Origin: Leptodontidium sp. MPI-SDFR-AT-0119
Lineage: Eukaryota > Ascomycota > Leotiomycetes > Helotiales > Leptodontidiaceae
Length of the DNA stretch: 64,000 nt
NCBI GenBank assembly: GCA_020726505.1
Contig: JAHLEZ010000013.1
Location: forward strand, 1-64,000
Direction: 5' to 3'
Positions 1 to 11,250 of this stretch are shown one piece after another. The notes under the pieces were generated by a model. It did not search any database, had not been told where the DNA came from, and saw only the letters and a program-made list of their open reading frames with translations. A program made the translations under genes and the position numbers. Positions within the stretch are counted from its first letter, which is position 1. Every line of letters begins with the position of its first letter.

Positions 1-334
1 TCGCCGGCCTGTACATCAAATTGTCAACTGGTGGCCCCTCATGCTTCTCCACCTAATCGGGATCAACACACACATTCGGACCAGAGTAAACTAACTGCCA
101 ATCCTTCCTCCCATCAACGATCTTTGTAACCCAGTCATACTTGAAGCCTTCAGTACTCATTCCAGCAGCCTTGTCCGCAGAATCGAGGAACTTGTAAAAG
201 TATTGCGAATGGAGCTTGAGGATGGTGGAATGGACATGGAATACTATATCGAAGACTCGCAGACGGGTGTCAATCTCTAGACCTCGTGCTGTGAAGACAA
301 CAGGTTCTGGGTCGGGGGTATTGGCGGTGGCCAT
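1..334 (-). CDS. BTB/POZ-like protein, paralogue A (partial, cut by window edge)
   Basis: The reading frame starts at the ATG at 334 and runs leftwards. Exon 1 is 334-74 (87 codons). A likely intron, 73-9 (GTGTGT...TACAG), leads into an exon that leaves the window. The protein begins MATANTPDPEPVVF and then shows the BTB/POZ fold segment shared with the neighbouring loci: a VFDIVFHVHS strand-turn, the LKLHSQYFYKFLDS helix and a FKYDWVTKI block. BTB domains are protein-protein interaction modules, often adaptors for cullin-3 ubiquitin ligases, but no partner is visible here. The start is supported by the same position of ATG in paralogues at 4152 and 6284. Only the N-terminal third is visible, so I cannot say whether the gene is intact. 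Confidence 0.75.
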
Positions 335-1061
335 GTTGAAGGTGAAGTCCAGGCCTTCTGTATGATTGTGAGATGGATTCGATAACGAGGTGGAGACTTG
401 GGAGAGAGTGTCGCAGTTCGTAATCTGCGAGATTGTTGATGAGATGATATGTAATCAAGACTCGCGGGTTGATAACTCGGAGCCTGGAGTCGGTGGGTGT
501 TTGTTTGGTGTTGATGTCGCGAGAAAAAGAGGAGGAAGAGGATTAGAAGAGCAGTCGGCAAAATGGCGCCAAGGCCACCGCCGAAGAAGCGAGGTCGCTC
601 CTGCCGCGTCAACAACACGCATTCACCTAGGACCAGTCTGCTAACGCTACTTTTTCTCTTCCTCTTCGAGATAGAGAGGAATGTGTTGTTTACCAATAGT
701 TCAATTCACGGTTTGATCATATCTTCCATCAAATGTGGCCTGTATGGCGATCATTCTTGCTTGCTAACCCAGAAGTACAAAGACTGCCTGTAAAATATGC
801 CTCCAATTCCTAGGAAAACACCTAGGACTGGCATATTTGTATCTCAAATTCCTTAAATACTCTTGGCGATTTCGAAGACCAGAATCAGAGAAAATCGATG
901 AGTAAAACTATCCTACCCATCAATCTTCCTAGAGAACCTAGCCAAAACTTGAATAGGGAAGAAATCCAGAAATTAGAGAAACGGTGGGCTCTGCTAGTAG
1001 TCATCCTAATGTGATCCTCGAAATCATCGGCACACCCCTGTAGCTAGAACAGAATAACCTC
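335..1061. other. Intergenic, upstream of BTB paralogue A
   Basis: Short overlapping frames occur on both strands but none has a convincing start, composition or splice pattern. It should contain the promoter of the minus-strand BTB gene and the 3' UTR of the 835-aa gene. Confidence 0.6.
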
Positions 1062-3631
1062 TCACTGTACAACAAACATCCCAACGTGCCAGCCGTATGC
1101 TCTCGCCAATCGCCTACCCATACGCCTGGCAATCTTATACGGGATCTTGCTGTGCGGATGCGGTTCATGAAAGTTGATATCTCGCTCAACATCCAATTTC
1201 GTTGGTTCGAAATGCCACACGGAGCCGTACAGTTTCTCGATTCGAAAGCCCGTCTTGTCCATTGCATGAAGGAAATCCGCCCATGGGATTTCACCAGGAG
1301 TGTCTGTCTGATTGGGAGTGAAGAAAATAGTCTTAAAGACCTTGAGGGATCGTTGGTCAACGGAAAACGTGGGCTGTGTATCTTCTTGGGTGGTTTCAGT
1401 TTCCGGTTCTGCGGGGTCTGCTTGCGGTGTCTTTGCTTGGCCTTTGGTCTTGATTTTCTCCCTAGTCGATGTCGCGATCTTTGACGATGGAGAATCATTG
1501 GTGTCTAAGTCAAATCTCGAGAAAGACTTCTCAAGTGTTCCCTTCTTGCTCTTTTTGGCAACAACTTCGATCGGCTCCACCCACTCTGGCGTCCTCTTCA
1601 GGTCGCGATTTTCGAAGAGAAATCCCTCGACAATCTCGTTGATAGTCTTGCCAACCTTGTACTTGTATTTCGAATCGAACTTCGCCCAGAAAGCGTCCAA
1701 TTCCGCCTCTGCTTGACGCATTGCCTCGTGATTCTCCTTCGTCCTCCTCTTTTCCGAAGGGTAGTAAAATCTCTGTTGCTTATCCCGAGATGAGGCAACA
1801 GGTGCTCCAAGAAGTTCGAGGCCGGTAGAGACGTATTTCATATTGCCGTCAATAACCTGCCGGGCACCGAACTGAGCGAAAACTTCCTTCTCAATCTTTT
1901 CGTGAACCTTCGAGAACTCATAGTCCATACCAGCTGCCCATGGTTCATAATTGTCGAGTTCGTCGCGGAGTTGCGCAAAAATGCCCAAGTCGGAGATGAG
2001 GCCTGTTACTTTAGACGACAGCCGTGCTTTTTGGCTAGGATCGTCAATGGCGAGATGCTCTATTTGGTCTAGGAGATCTGAAAGACCGAAGTTGAAAGTC
2101 TTGACTGGATCCCAAAGAATTTCAAGCATGAACAGGAGATTATCTTTGCCCTTGGTCCGTTGGTCCAATGGTACCTCCATGATAGTTATTACTGTGGTGT
2201 GGGGATTTTGAGGCTGACGGACATAATGGCATCTCAGAGGGGGTGATGCTGGGGCATCATTCTCAAGATTTTTCATAACACGTGTTTGAGCTTCAGTGAG
2301 CCTGTTTGAGTCAATTAAGTCCACTGGATTCGACGGCCGAATGAAAGCTGTGGATGATCTTACATTTGTCTGAACGTGAGAAGCGCTTGGAGGTATTCAC
2401 GAGGAAGCGCTTTTCCAGGGGATATGACAGAGGAATACTTCTCTTGAAGAGTCTCGAGAACCTTGAGCTGCTTCTCAATGATGTTCCAGTTTATGAGCGA
2501 GCCGTATGAATTTGCTGCCGCAAAAGCAATCACACGTTCCCAGAAGAGTGCATGGTCTTGTGTCACTGCCGGACCAACTGGATGACTGTGACCATTGGTA
2601 TCTGGTAGCCTCTCACGCCGATGCTCACTCCATTCCATAATTGTATCTGCGAAGTAAGATGGGTCCTCTCTCAATGACCAGATATGATCCTCTGCTTCTG
2701 CACGCTTTGCACTGATGATGCTTCGCATTCTCTTGTAATCAAAGGCAACCGGAGCGCGATACTGTCTCTCGATGGCGAGTGCTACGGTGGTAGGATATTC
2801 GGATGCATCTGTAGTGATCTCAGGAAGCGCCGCCTCGATGGGGAATTTTGGATCGCACAATGAGCCAGACTCGTTCAAATCATGCAAAATAATCTTGCAA
2901 CACTCGACCAGGAATTCCATGATTTTCTCCTGGATCTCAAGACTCAGTAGTCCCTGACCAGGGTCGATCGCGAATGCTCGGCCAGACTTGGAGTCCTCGA
3001 GAGCATCTTCGTCATCGTCCCAACAGACGAGTCTCCCGTACTTAGTCGGGGTGTGACCATCCAAATACATCGTGTGATTGTGAAGAAATGGAATGCCCAC
3101 AGCTCCACTGGTGTGCGCGAGTCCAGTACAATTGTAGTCCGAACGGGCGAAGGTGCTAGGTGGATGACGCCCTCGACTGTGAAGAAAGTGCAGCATGCTT
3201 CTTTTCAATGTCAAGTCTTCGAGGTTGACGGCAGGCCACATAAACCAATCTCTGAATACAGTTGCCCCATTAGGGCGCGGAGCAGACTCCTCGCGTCTGA
3301 GAGCTTCATAATCCGGTCGATGCGACGGTGCCATGTTAGGCCAAGCCTGAAGCAGAATTAATCGTTGCTGCTTTTTGGTCTTCTTCAGCCATCTCTTCCT
3401 GATTGTAGCTTCATGTCTGTCGAGAATTTGACCAAGTAAATTGTAATTTGCTAAGATGTTGGTGGCTCTGGTCTTGGCTTCTAGTCGGGCTTCGTCTGGG
3501 GATGGGAATGAGGGGGGCATCAGCGTCACTATCTCTCCCACCTTGGCGTGCTTTCTGAACCACTCTGCAGGATCTTCCGGGTTAAAGCCATCCATCGTGT
3601 TGAACGATCCAAAGTGCGAAGCGTTCGGCAT
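1062..3631 (-). CDS. Conserved fungal protein of unknown function, 835 aa
   Basis: There are two exons, 3631-2364 and 2301-1062, separated by a 62-nt intron (GTAAGA...AAACAG). Joining them keeps the frame (2508 nt, 836 codons with stop), so two long reading frames merge into one protein. The N-terminal half has a basic, helical stretch (residues about 60-95, RKRWLKKTKKQQR) and a long WxxDDDEDALED acidic segment near residue 200. The C-terminal half is helical and charged, with a Lys/Ser/Thr-rich linker around residues 690-740. No signal peptide or membrane segment is seen. I do not recognise the family. It resembles the large orphan proteins common in Leotiomycetes and Sordariomycetes. It lies inside the BTB array, divergent from the BTB gene at 4152. 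Confidence 0.8.
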
Positions 3632-4151
3632 CTTGAATTACTGGAAGGGTTTCCAAAGCAAACTGGGACTTTCGCAAATTGTTCTGCTAGAGGGGAAACG
3701 ATGCAAACAGAAAACAACCGTGAGGATGAAACTCTTTGACGGGAGCTACGCCAGAAATAGAGTAGTGCATGTGTCACATGATACGTGCGTGGATACCTAC
3801 CGTTTACATTTTGGTGGGTTCTTCTCGCTGGCTCGATATCTCTTACGATTCATGTCGCTGCGAACGTCTATGACTTGGAAAGTGGTGTGTTGTGGTAGTT
3901 TGAGAATCGGAGCTGCTGAGATTAAGCGAGGTCAACAAATTTCCGTTTCCTGCTTTTGGTGATGAGAGGCATTCACGCTGACGCTTCACCCTCTCTCTAA
4001 ATCGATCACTTCATTTTTTTTTTTTCAAATTCTGGAGCCCATCTTTTTGACATCTTTCGTTAACTCCACCTGAGTCACCCCCCTCTTCACTTTCAGGATC
4101 GACCTTCGACAGTCTCTAAAAATCGAAAAGTCCTCGAACTGCATCTCAATC
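3632..4151. promoter_or_regulatory. Divergent intergenic region between the 835-aa gene and BTB paralogue B
   Basis: This 520-bp space separates two genes transcribed away from each other, so it should hold both promoters. A 12-T run lies at 4014-4025 and a pyrimidine-rich stretch precedes the ATG at 4152, as is common in fungal core promoters. No specific operator was recognised. Confidence 0.45.
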
Positions 4152-5397
4152 ATGGCAGAACCTCCCGCAAAAAAGCGAGAATTCAACAGGCCTGTCGTAT
4201 TCACCACGCCGGGTTACCAAACAGATGTCCGTCTCACCGTCTTCGACCAAGACTTCCACGTCCACTCCGTTCTGCTGAAAATACATTCGGCGTTCTTCCG
4301 CAAGTTTCTCGACTCCCCAGACAAAGTCCCGCAGGTTACGGTCGCCAATCTCTCTGTCAGTGGAGATATTTCAACGCCAGCTGGAGCCTCACGGATCTCA
4401 TGTTCTGGAGCGCCTCCGGTCTTCAAGTATCATTGGATAACTGAGATCGACGGGGATAACAGCGCGGGCTGGTACCTTACAGCCGCCAAGTCAAATGTAC
4501 GTTGCAAGAACCTTTTCACGAGATTTTAAGCTAACACTATTGATACAGAATTCCCAAGCCAACTTTTCGACCTTCTCAGGAGAGCAGCTAAGGGAGATCG
4601 CCATGTTTAACACAATGATGTGCGCCATTTACCTGAAACCGTACACCATTGAAAGTTGCGCCGACCTTCTTGTGCTGACAAGACTGGCCGATTTCTACTG
4701 TACCCTCTCCATCGTATCTCGAACTCTCAACATCGCGTTCCACACAAGCCCAACTCTCATCAATCAGATCCCTCAGTCCCGATGCGAAGTCTTTGCAGCA
4801 GCAGCAAAGCTCAGAAACGAGCTGTTGTTTAGGGAGGCCCTTGTGTGGATCGTCGGTCCTTGGGGAAAGCCAACTTATAAGAATCTGAGGGATCCTAAGC
4901 TAAAGAAGGTTGCTCACAGAGCATGGACCGAGGTCTGCGCCAAGATTGCTGAGGTACACCACCTGCTTATGATCGCGATCGCAAGCGAAGCTTTGGGCAA
5001 CCTGATTCAACTTGAAGACGTCGAAGTCAACAAAGCAATGAATATTGCTACCAGAGCTATCACCAGACGATTCAAGGTTGCTGTGCCAAGATACTTTCGG
5101 AAATTGGATCTAGCCCTTAGAAAGGACCCCAACATATATTCCCAGGAGCCAGAGCTACACAAATTGATAAAGCAGCTACGGATGAGTAAGCTCAATTTAA
5201 ACAAGGGAATCTTTGAGCCGGGAAAACAAATTTTGGTGGTCCAAGACAACAATGGCCCCGATGACTACGATGAGGAAGAAAACTCAGACTCTGATTATGA
5301 TGAGGACTTTGAGAATCCTGGTATGGAGGATCATTTCCTTTGTGCCGAGATTGAGGACGAGGACCTGCCTTGGGATATCAACGAGACAGACTTTTAA
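4152..5397 (+). CDS. BTB/POZ-like protein, paralogue B (apparently intact, 397 aa)
   Basis: Exon 1 is 4152-4496 and exon 2 is 4549-5397, joined across a 52-nt intron (GTACGT...ATACAG) in phase 0. Residues about 15-60 carry the BTB/POZ core (VRLTVFDQDFHVHS, then LLKIHSAFFRKFLDS). After the intron comes the alpha-helical part with MCAIYLKPY, the LADFYCTLSIVSRTL helix and the family block KLRNELLFREALVWIVGPWG. The C-terminus has an Asp/Glu-rich linker (DDYDEEENSDSDYDEDF) and then the array-wide signature HFLCAEIEDEDLPWD. No membrane segment or signal peptide is present. Function is inferred only as a protein-interaction module, because no catalytic domain is visible. With 6284-7505 it is one of the two best preserved members. 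Confidence 0.85.
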
Positions 5398-6283
5398 GTC
5401 AAGTGAGTTTTCTCCTCTCCGATGTCTATTTGCCAAACTAAGAGAACATTACAGACCTATTTCCTAGCATTTCAAGCGCTCAGTTTGAATACTTGAGTAT
5501 GGTACTTCGAGGATTGAGGTGGCGAGGTAGAAAGGCTTGGGAACATCTTCCGCTGTCCAATCGTACTCATACTACTCTTCTGGCATTTGTGTGGAGGCTG
5601 AGGTGCTATCTTTGGTTGCTAGCTCTTAGTGATTGTCACAGCCCATTTGTAGATAAAACATAGAGAGTGGGGAATGGCAATCAAGAATCGACATCGAATT
5701 GACAATTTTTCCCAACGTGATCAATGCTGGGCATGAATATTTATCTTCAGCCGGAAGTCAGTGTGAACCGAGAAGCTTTGCACCAGATCACGACAGCTTG
5801 CATGCGGAGTACTCCGCTTTGATTTTTTTCTAGATACAAAATCATTTAGAAAAGTCGAGTATGCCTACTCTCAGCAGTCTGATGAGTATATATCTGAACT
5901 GCGTAGGTATTCTTGCCAGGAAATTGAAGAACCGTAGGAGTTCAACAATAGAGAGCCCAGCAGTTGTTTCGTCCGTGTAAGACCTCGAGATGCATTGTCC
6001 ATATGCATGTCTTGAAACTTGTATCCAGAGCCAGAGCAGAAATTCTAAGTTTTGGACTTCACTTTAAGTCTAAGGGTTGTTTTCCCAACAAATTCTTCAA
6101 TTCACCCAGGGGAGCGAGGCATCGAAGAAGCAGGCAAAACGCTTGCTTCGCTTAAAGCACGCTAGTACCCCTCGTTCCTATATCAACCTGGTCCCAAACC
6201 CATCCTAACTACCAAACTCATTGTCTCTCCATCTCAACTTCAGAAGCTTCAACACTGCACCTCAGAAGCCCATCTCGGACGCC
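5398..6283. other. Intergenic between BTB paralogues B and C
   Basis: No supportable gene lies here. Small plus-strand frames (for example 5964-6155) lack coding character. It includes the 3' UTR of paralogue B and a CT-rich leader before the ATG at 6284. Confidence 0.55.
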
Positions 6284-7505
6284 ATGGCAACCCCCTCACT
6301 CAAGAAACAGAAGATCGACAACAGCATCTCTCCAATTGTCTTTTCCACTCCATGTCTCAAGCCAGATACTCGCCTTACCGTCTTCAAACAAGAATTTCAT
6401 GTTCACTCTCTGGTTTTGAAACTACACTCCCCCTTCTTCAGGAAGTTCCTCGACTCCCCCGACAAAGCCCCAAATAACGGCGTTGCTGGTCCCCCAAATT
6501 ATTCTGCGAGCACCAACACCTCAGCTTCAAGCAATCCTGGCGCTGTTGTCGCGGCAGCTGCGAAGGGCACATCTTCAACTCCAGCAAACCCGAGTTCCAC
6601 TGACTTCGCTTCATTTGGCACATTTGGAGTCGCGTCGATTGGTCAGCCTTTCAAGTACGATTGGGTCACAAAGATTGATCAGGAGGGAGAGTGGCACCTC
6701 GTCTGCCGAAACCCCAAGGTACATCTCGCATCTCAATTTCCTGAACCCCGTTATTGACATACCGTAGAATGAGCCTTACGAACTTTCTTTTTACTTGGAA
6801 GGTGAAACCGACCAAGAAATATCTGAGTTTGAGAAGCTTCTATGTGCAATTTACGGTCGGTCATACAACATTGTCAACGTCGATGAGCTCTTGAATCTGG
6901 TTGAGAAGGCGGATTACTACTGCGTTTTGCCAGCTTTATCGCAAACACTTGATGGTGCTATGGTGAGAAGCCCGGAATTTGTTGGGGATATTCGCTACAG
7001 ATCTCTAGACCTGTATGTCGCAGCTGCTAAGGTCCGTAACGCTTTACTCTTCAGAGAGGCTTTGATTTGGATTGTTGGCCCTTATAACGACCCGGAATTC
7101 CAACAGCTGGAGGATCGAAGTCTACGATCCATTGCCAAGAGCGTACATGGCGAGCTATCCACAAGAGTCTTGTCGGTCGTTCAATCATTGTTGGTCGATT
7201 TACACCTTGACCACGCAGAAAATTATGCGGATGACCTGAATGAATTGGTTTTTGGAATCTTGCCCCGAGAAAACCTTGATGAGGGAAAGAAGGTTCTACT
7301 TCCATGGTACTTTCGAAGACTGGTGGGCCGTTTACCGGAAGAGTATATCGACGATGGAATGCTCCAACTTCTTCAGAACGAACTGAAACTGAGCAGAGAC
7401 ATGTATAATGCTGGTGCTAGCAAGAATGACTTGGAGGGACATTTTCTCTGCGCAACTATTGAGGATCAAGATCTTCCTTGGGATCCAGAGGAGATGGATT
7501 ATTAG
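6284..7505 (+). CDS. BTB/POZ-like protein, paralogue C (apparently intact, 390 aa)
   Basis: Exon 1 is 6284-6718 and exon 2 is 6768-7505, with a 49-nt intron (GTACAT...CCGTAG) in phase 0. An in-frame ATG at 6221 exists, but the start at 6284 gives MATPSLKKQKID, which lines up with the N-termini of paralogues B and G. The BTB core is RLTVFKQEFHVHS plus LVLKLHSPFFRKFLDSPDK. It is followed by a low-complexity Ala/Ser/Thr/Pro insert (residues about 65-110) that is absent from the other members. Exon 2 has LLCAIYGRSY, KADYYCVLPALSQTL and KVRNALLFREALIWIVGPY. The protein ends with the array signature HFLCATIEDQDLPWD. The predicted role is protein interaction; substrate and partner are unknown. Confidence 0.85.
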
Positions 7506-8281
7506 ACAAAGGTAAGACAGCTCATCCACTCTCAACAAGTTGCTTGGTGCTAATTTCATCCAGTATATAAATCTGGGATGTATGGAAACACTCGCTGACT
7601 TTCTGCAAATTTCGCGGACTTTGACTCCACTCAGGGCCTCAAAGCAAGCCAACAGCTTCCTATTGCAAGACTATGGAAGGAGAAAGTCTTCTAGAACCAC
7701 AGCCGCTACATAGGAAGATTGCAGCTGCCCTCATCTTGCTCACATTTTGATGTGCTTGTTTTCTTGCAGCGGGAGGTTGGCGGAATTGACGCAGATAATG
7801 ATGGAAAACAAAAACAGATATGGATCAAATTTCATCAGTTCTTAGTCGCATCCTTCGAAATCAAAAGTTGCTTCTCACATGAACAAAGTATGTGTTCTTA
7901 GTGAAGCTGTTTTGTGACCGTGTGGTAACTTCACCTTCCTTTGATACTTCTGAGATCTGAGAGTGATTCGCGGTGATTACCCCAACGTTCTTATCTTTAA
8001 CAGCGGATTTTTCTCTCCTGGAAGTGGTTTATATCTCTACCATTCTCTACTTTCTATGTCTTTCTATGTTCCTTTCTTCTTGGCTGAGAGTAAATAGGGC
8101 GAGCTCCAGGTTGAGTTCCTTCCCTTCTAGGACCGGTGCTACCTTAGCTGACATTCCTTCCTACATCAACTTTCCCTTCCTTTTTCCTTCTTCCCAGCAT
8201 CACAGACACGACAACACCGCACCGCCGCAGCAACAGAACGAATCCTCGATCATCTCAGATTATCACATCTACACCGCAGCA
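7506..8281. other. Intergenic between BTB paralogues C and D
   Basis: A plus-strand frame open from 7973 runs into paralogue D, but its N-terminal part is hydrophobic and low-complexity, with no match to the family. It is more likely 5' leader. Nothing else is supportable. Confidence 0.5.
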
Positions 8282-8728
8282 ATGTCAGCACTACCAGCGA
8301 AAGAGCAAAAGACTACCGACGCCAAGGAGCCCAAGCCTCCCATCGTCTTCAATACGCCAGGATATCAACCTGATGTTCGCCTTGGGGTCTTTGATCAAGA
8401 GTTCCACCTCAATTCCATCCCACTAGAGCTGCACTCGGCATTCTTCCGCAAGTTTCTGGATTCTCCCGATAAGGCTGCCGCTATCGAAGGCAACGCGTCG
8501 GCGTTGGCGGGTCCAGCTGCTATCTCCCGAGCTCGTGCTGGTGGACACCCAGAATTTGCGTATCACTGGGTCACTGTCATTGATGGAGAAAAGAATGTGG
8601 CATCCAAAGCTAGCTACTCATGCAAACACGAAATGGTTGTATTGGACACATTTGTAAAAACGTTGGGGTGGCCCTCCTTGGCGGGCATATTCTTACGGTG
8701 GAGGGTGCGGATAGGTCAACTTTATTGA
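8282..8728 (+). pseudogene. Truncated BTB/POZ-like paralogue D
   Basis: From the ATG at 8282 the frame gives MSALPAKEQK and a well-preserved BTB half (VRLGVFDQEFHLNS, LELHSAFFRKFLDSPDK, FAYHWVTVIDGEKN). Similarity to the family stops near 8600, exactly where the conserved intron sits in paralogues B and C. The remaining frame to the stop at 8728 is unrelated. The whole C-terminal half (CAIYG, FREALxWIVGP and DLPWD blocks) is missing in the following 1.3 kb. The locus could still make a short BTB-only protein of about 148 aa, but loss of exon 2 by deletion is the simpler reading. The BTB part has no stop or frameshift, so the truncation looks recent or the fragment is under some constraint. 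Confidence 0.65.
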
Positions 8729-10046
8729 ATCTATTCAACCCACTAGGAACTAATATCTGTACATTAAAGACCTTAAAATTGACTGAGCATCAGTGGGAAG
8801 TAATTCATAAGCTTCAGGAATAAAAAGTGTCTCCTCATTATCACCTGGTCAATCCTTGCGTCTCCCCAGGTAAGGTCAGACTGCGTTTGGCTGGATAACT
8901 TTCCAAGTGATCTTTACAGCCGTTAAGTACTTGAAAATGTGCTCTCAAATATGCCAGTTCGCATCCATAGTATCTCAAAGTACTTCCTAGTTTGTAATCT
9001 TGACACAGAAGAAAACCTTCATTGGATTAACTTGTTCTTGCAGCCTACCCCTTATTAAATACCATATCGTTCTGCGACAGATTCCAGGCACGCCTGTTGA
9101 CCTTCTCGTCATTCATGACACACCCACACGGCTCTGTCCTAGTATTTTGGATGAGTTGAGGCCACGAACCTTTACCATCAGTCCTACAGCTGATCGTAGC
9201 CTCTGGAAGCTGTACATTTACTGACGAGCAGCAGTTTCTATCGTATCGTCTTATGTATCAAGGTCTAAGACTTAGAGTAGCATATCTTATTCGATATCAA
9301 ATCTTTCACTCGGTCGGGGTTGAGCATCTTGATTGTGCGGTCATGAAACGGTCCAAAGGAAAGTACTAGAGCTTCTCTGAAGATCGCATTACATATGAGA
9401 TGGGAGAATTATTGACATGGCTATATTGTCTAGACCGAGCTTTGTCGAGGTTTGAAGTCAAACCGTCGCCTCGCCCCAGTAAGAGGGCCAGATAGAGTCT
9501 GGGACAAGCACTGTAAAGTTTGCAAGATCATAGTGATCTTTATAAACAAAGGTTTTCTTGAGTTTAAAGCCATGGCAGTATTTGAAGCAGTCTCTGGATA
9601 CCCCGGACCATTTCTATCAAACTTCGTCACGTATTCGTACCAAAATACTCCATGCGGGGAAGTCTGCCGGGCAGTGATATTGACGCTATGATGTGGTTAA
9701 GAAATTTATAGAAGTACTCTTAATGAAGCTTCAGGACAGTAGAGATTACGTAGAATACTTCCCAAAGACCCTAAATCAAAAATTGAGGATGAGACAGCTA
9801 GCGCTTTAGATGATTGGTGGTGTTGATGGTGTCAAAGGAGATATCGTGTGGCAGTTGAAGTGACCATCTTGGGACTGGGACTGGGACATGGCGCACAAAG
9901 GTGGATAGCTACACTCTGGATCATCACGTTAAGTTGCCTCGTGCTGTGCGAGTCCTCTTCCCCCACCCCCCCACCTTTTTTTTTTTTTTTTTTTTTTGGG
10001 TGGAGGATTGCGAAAGGTTGTTGGGACACTTTGGAGTTGAAGGCAG
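8729..10046. other. Intergenic between BTB paralogues D and E
   Basis: No gene is supportable. Frames such as 9430-9691 overlap on both strands without coding features. The right end carries a C-tract and T-homopolymer (separate entry) just upstream of the remnant of paralogue E. Confidence 0.5.
9976..9997. repeat. Poly-T tract, 22 nt, after a C-rich run
   Basis: Twenty-two consecutive T follow a CCCCACCCCCCCACC stretch (9961-9975). The tract sits about 50 bp upstream of where family similarity in BTB paralogue E begins, close to the expected position of its missing start. Confidence 0.9.
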
Positions 10047-11250
10047 GAAAGTTATGAAGGCGATAAGCGAGACCTAGGGCAGAACTTTCAAGCACATTCT
10101 GGCTTGCTGAAGGCACACTCAGCATTCTTTGCCAAGTTTCTCGACTCCGCAGACAAGCAATCGAGTTCGGAGAAATCAATTATCAATAGCCATTTCCGGT
10201 ATGAGTGGATCTCGAAGGTGGATGATGATGGCAAGGGCTGGCATTTGATTGCGAAGCCAAATCCAAAGGTGAGTCCAAGATAAACACTTCGAGTTGAAAA
10301 CAGATATGTGTACCCAAAATTGAGATTTATTCCATTTGGATCCTACTTAGAGATCACGATTGCGCCATTTTTATTAGGCCAATGATGAGGGCTTCAAAGG
10401 TTTACTGGACAAAGCTGACAATGTTTAGGAAGTGGAGGACCGCTACTATACCTACACAGACAACAAAGAGCTACAGCGGGGGTGTTTCAAACATTTTCTG
10501 TGTGCTATCTACGGAAAACCTTACAGCTTGAAATACTTCAAGGAATTTGAAATCCTCGTGTCTCTAGGAGATTATTATCGGTGCCTCCCGATCCTTTCTC
10601 AATCTATCAATGACATCATGGTTAGCAAATCTACCAACGCCGAATTTGTATCAAGCTGCTGCTGCGAAGTGATGGTTCTGGCTGCAAAACTCAGACACAA
10701 AGTGCTGTTCACTGAAGCCCTCATATATGCTGCAGGTCTCATTGAACCTTGCGAAATTCCAGAATTCGAGGGTATGGCTCAAGAAAATATCAAAAAAATA
10801 GCTCGTAATGCTAGAAACGCATTGATGGCCAAAATTGTAGTCATTCAGCAGCTTCTTGATAGTAAGTTACTTCCATCCGCGAATCCTGCAGGCATGGAAA
10901 GCTCGTGATGGTTAGACAAGTTCTCGGGGCTGGCCAAACGTCCCTCTTGATGCACAGCTGAAGCCCGAGGAGCTGACACATCTTACAGAAGCAGTCCATG
11001 ACGAGCACTATGAGAGTCGGAATAAACTCCGAATGAGCACGAACAGAAACCTCACCCCATTCCTTCCGAACCACTTCTGGGCTATTCTCAAAGATGGCCC
11101 GTGGGACTCCTTGGGTTATGACCTTGACTCCCAGTTGGAAGCCATATCAAGAGCAATCTCCGTTTTTGCTCAGATATCAAAGCCGGGGATGACTACTGGG
11201 AGGAAAACTTCTGCTGTGTCGAGATATCTGATGAGGATATTCTTGTAAGT
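10047..11250 (+). pseudogene. Decayed BTB/POZ-like paralogue E
   Basis: Family similarity starts abruptly at about 10047, without an ATG. It covers the BTB helix (LLKAHSAFFAKFLDSADK) and FRYEWISKVDDDGKGWHL, up to a donor at 10269. An apparent 160-nt intron, much longer than the 49-52 nt of paralogues B and C, ends at 10428. The next exon has FLCAIYGKPYSLK, LGDYYRCLPILSQS and KLRHKVLFTEALIYAAG, then stops at 10908. Further downstream the family reappears in another frame (10963-11160). After one more shift come ENFCCVEISDEDIL, clearly the C-terminal signature with its PWD lost. Missing start, stop and shifts together mark it as a pseudogene. An undetected extra intron near 10862 (GTAAGT) could remove one of the breaks but not all of them. 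Confidence 0.7.

Noticed and set aside
7973..8281. In-frame extension upstream of BTB paralogue D, with a hydrophobic stretch
   Set aside because: The family ATG is at 8282 and the upstream part has no match in any paralogue; a signal-anchor reading is not supported.
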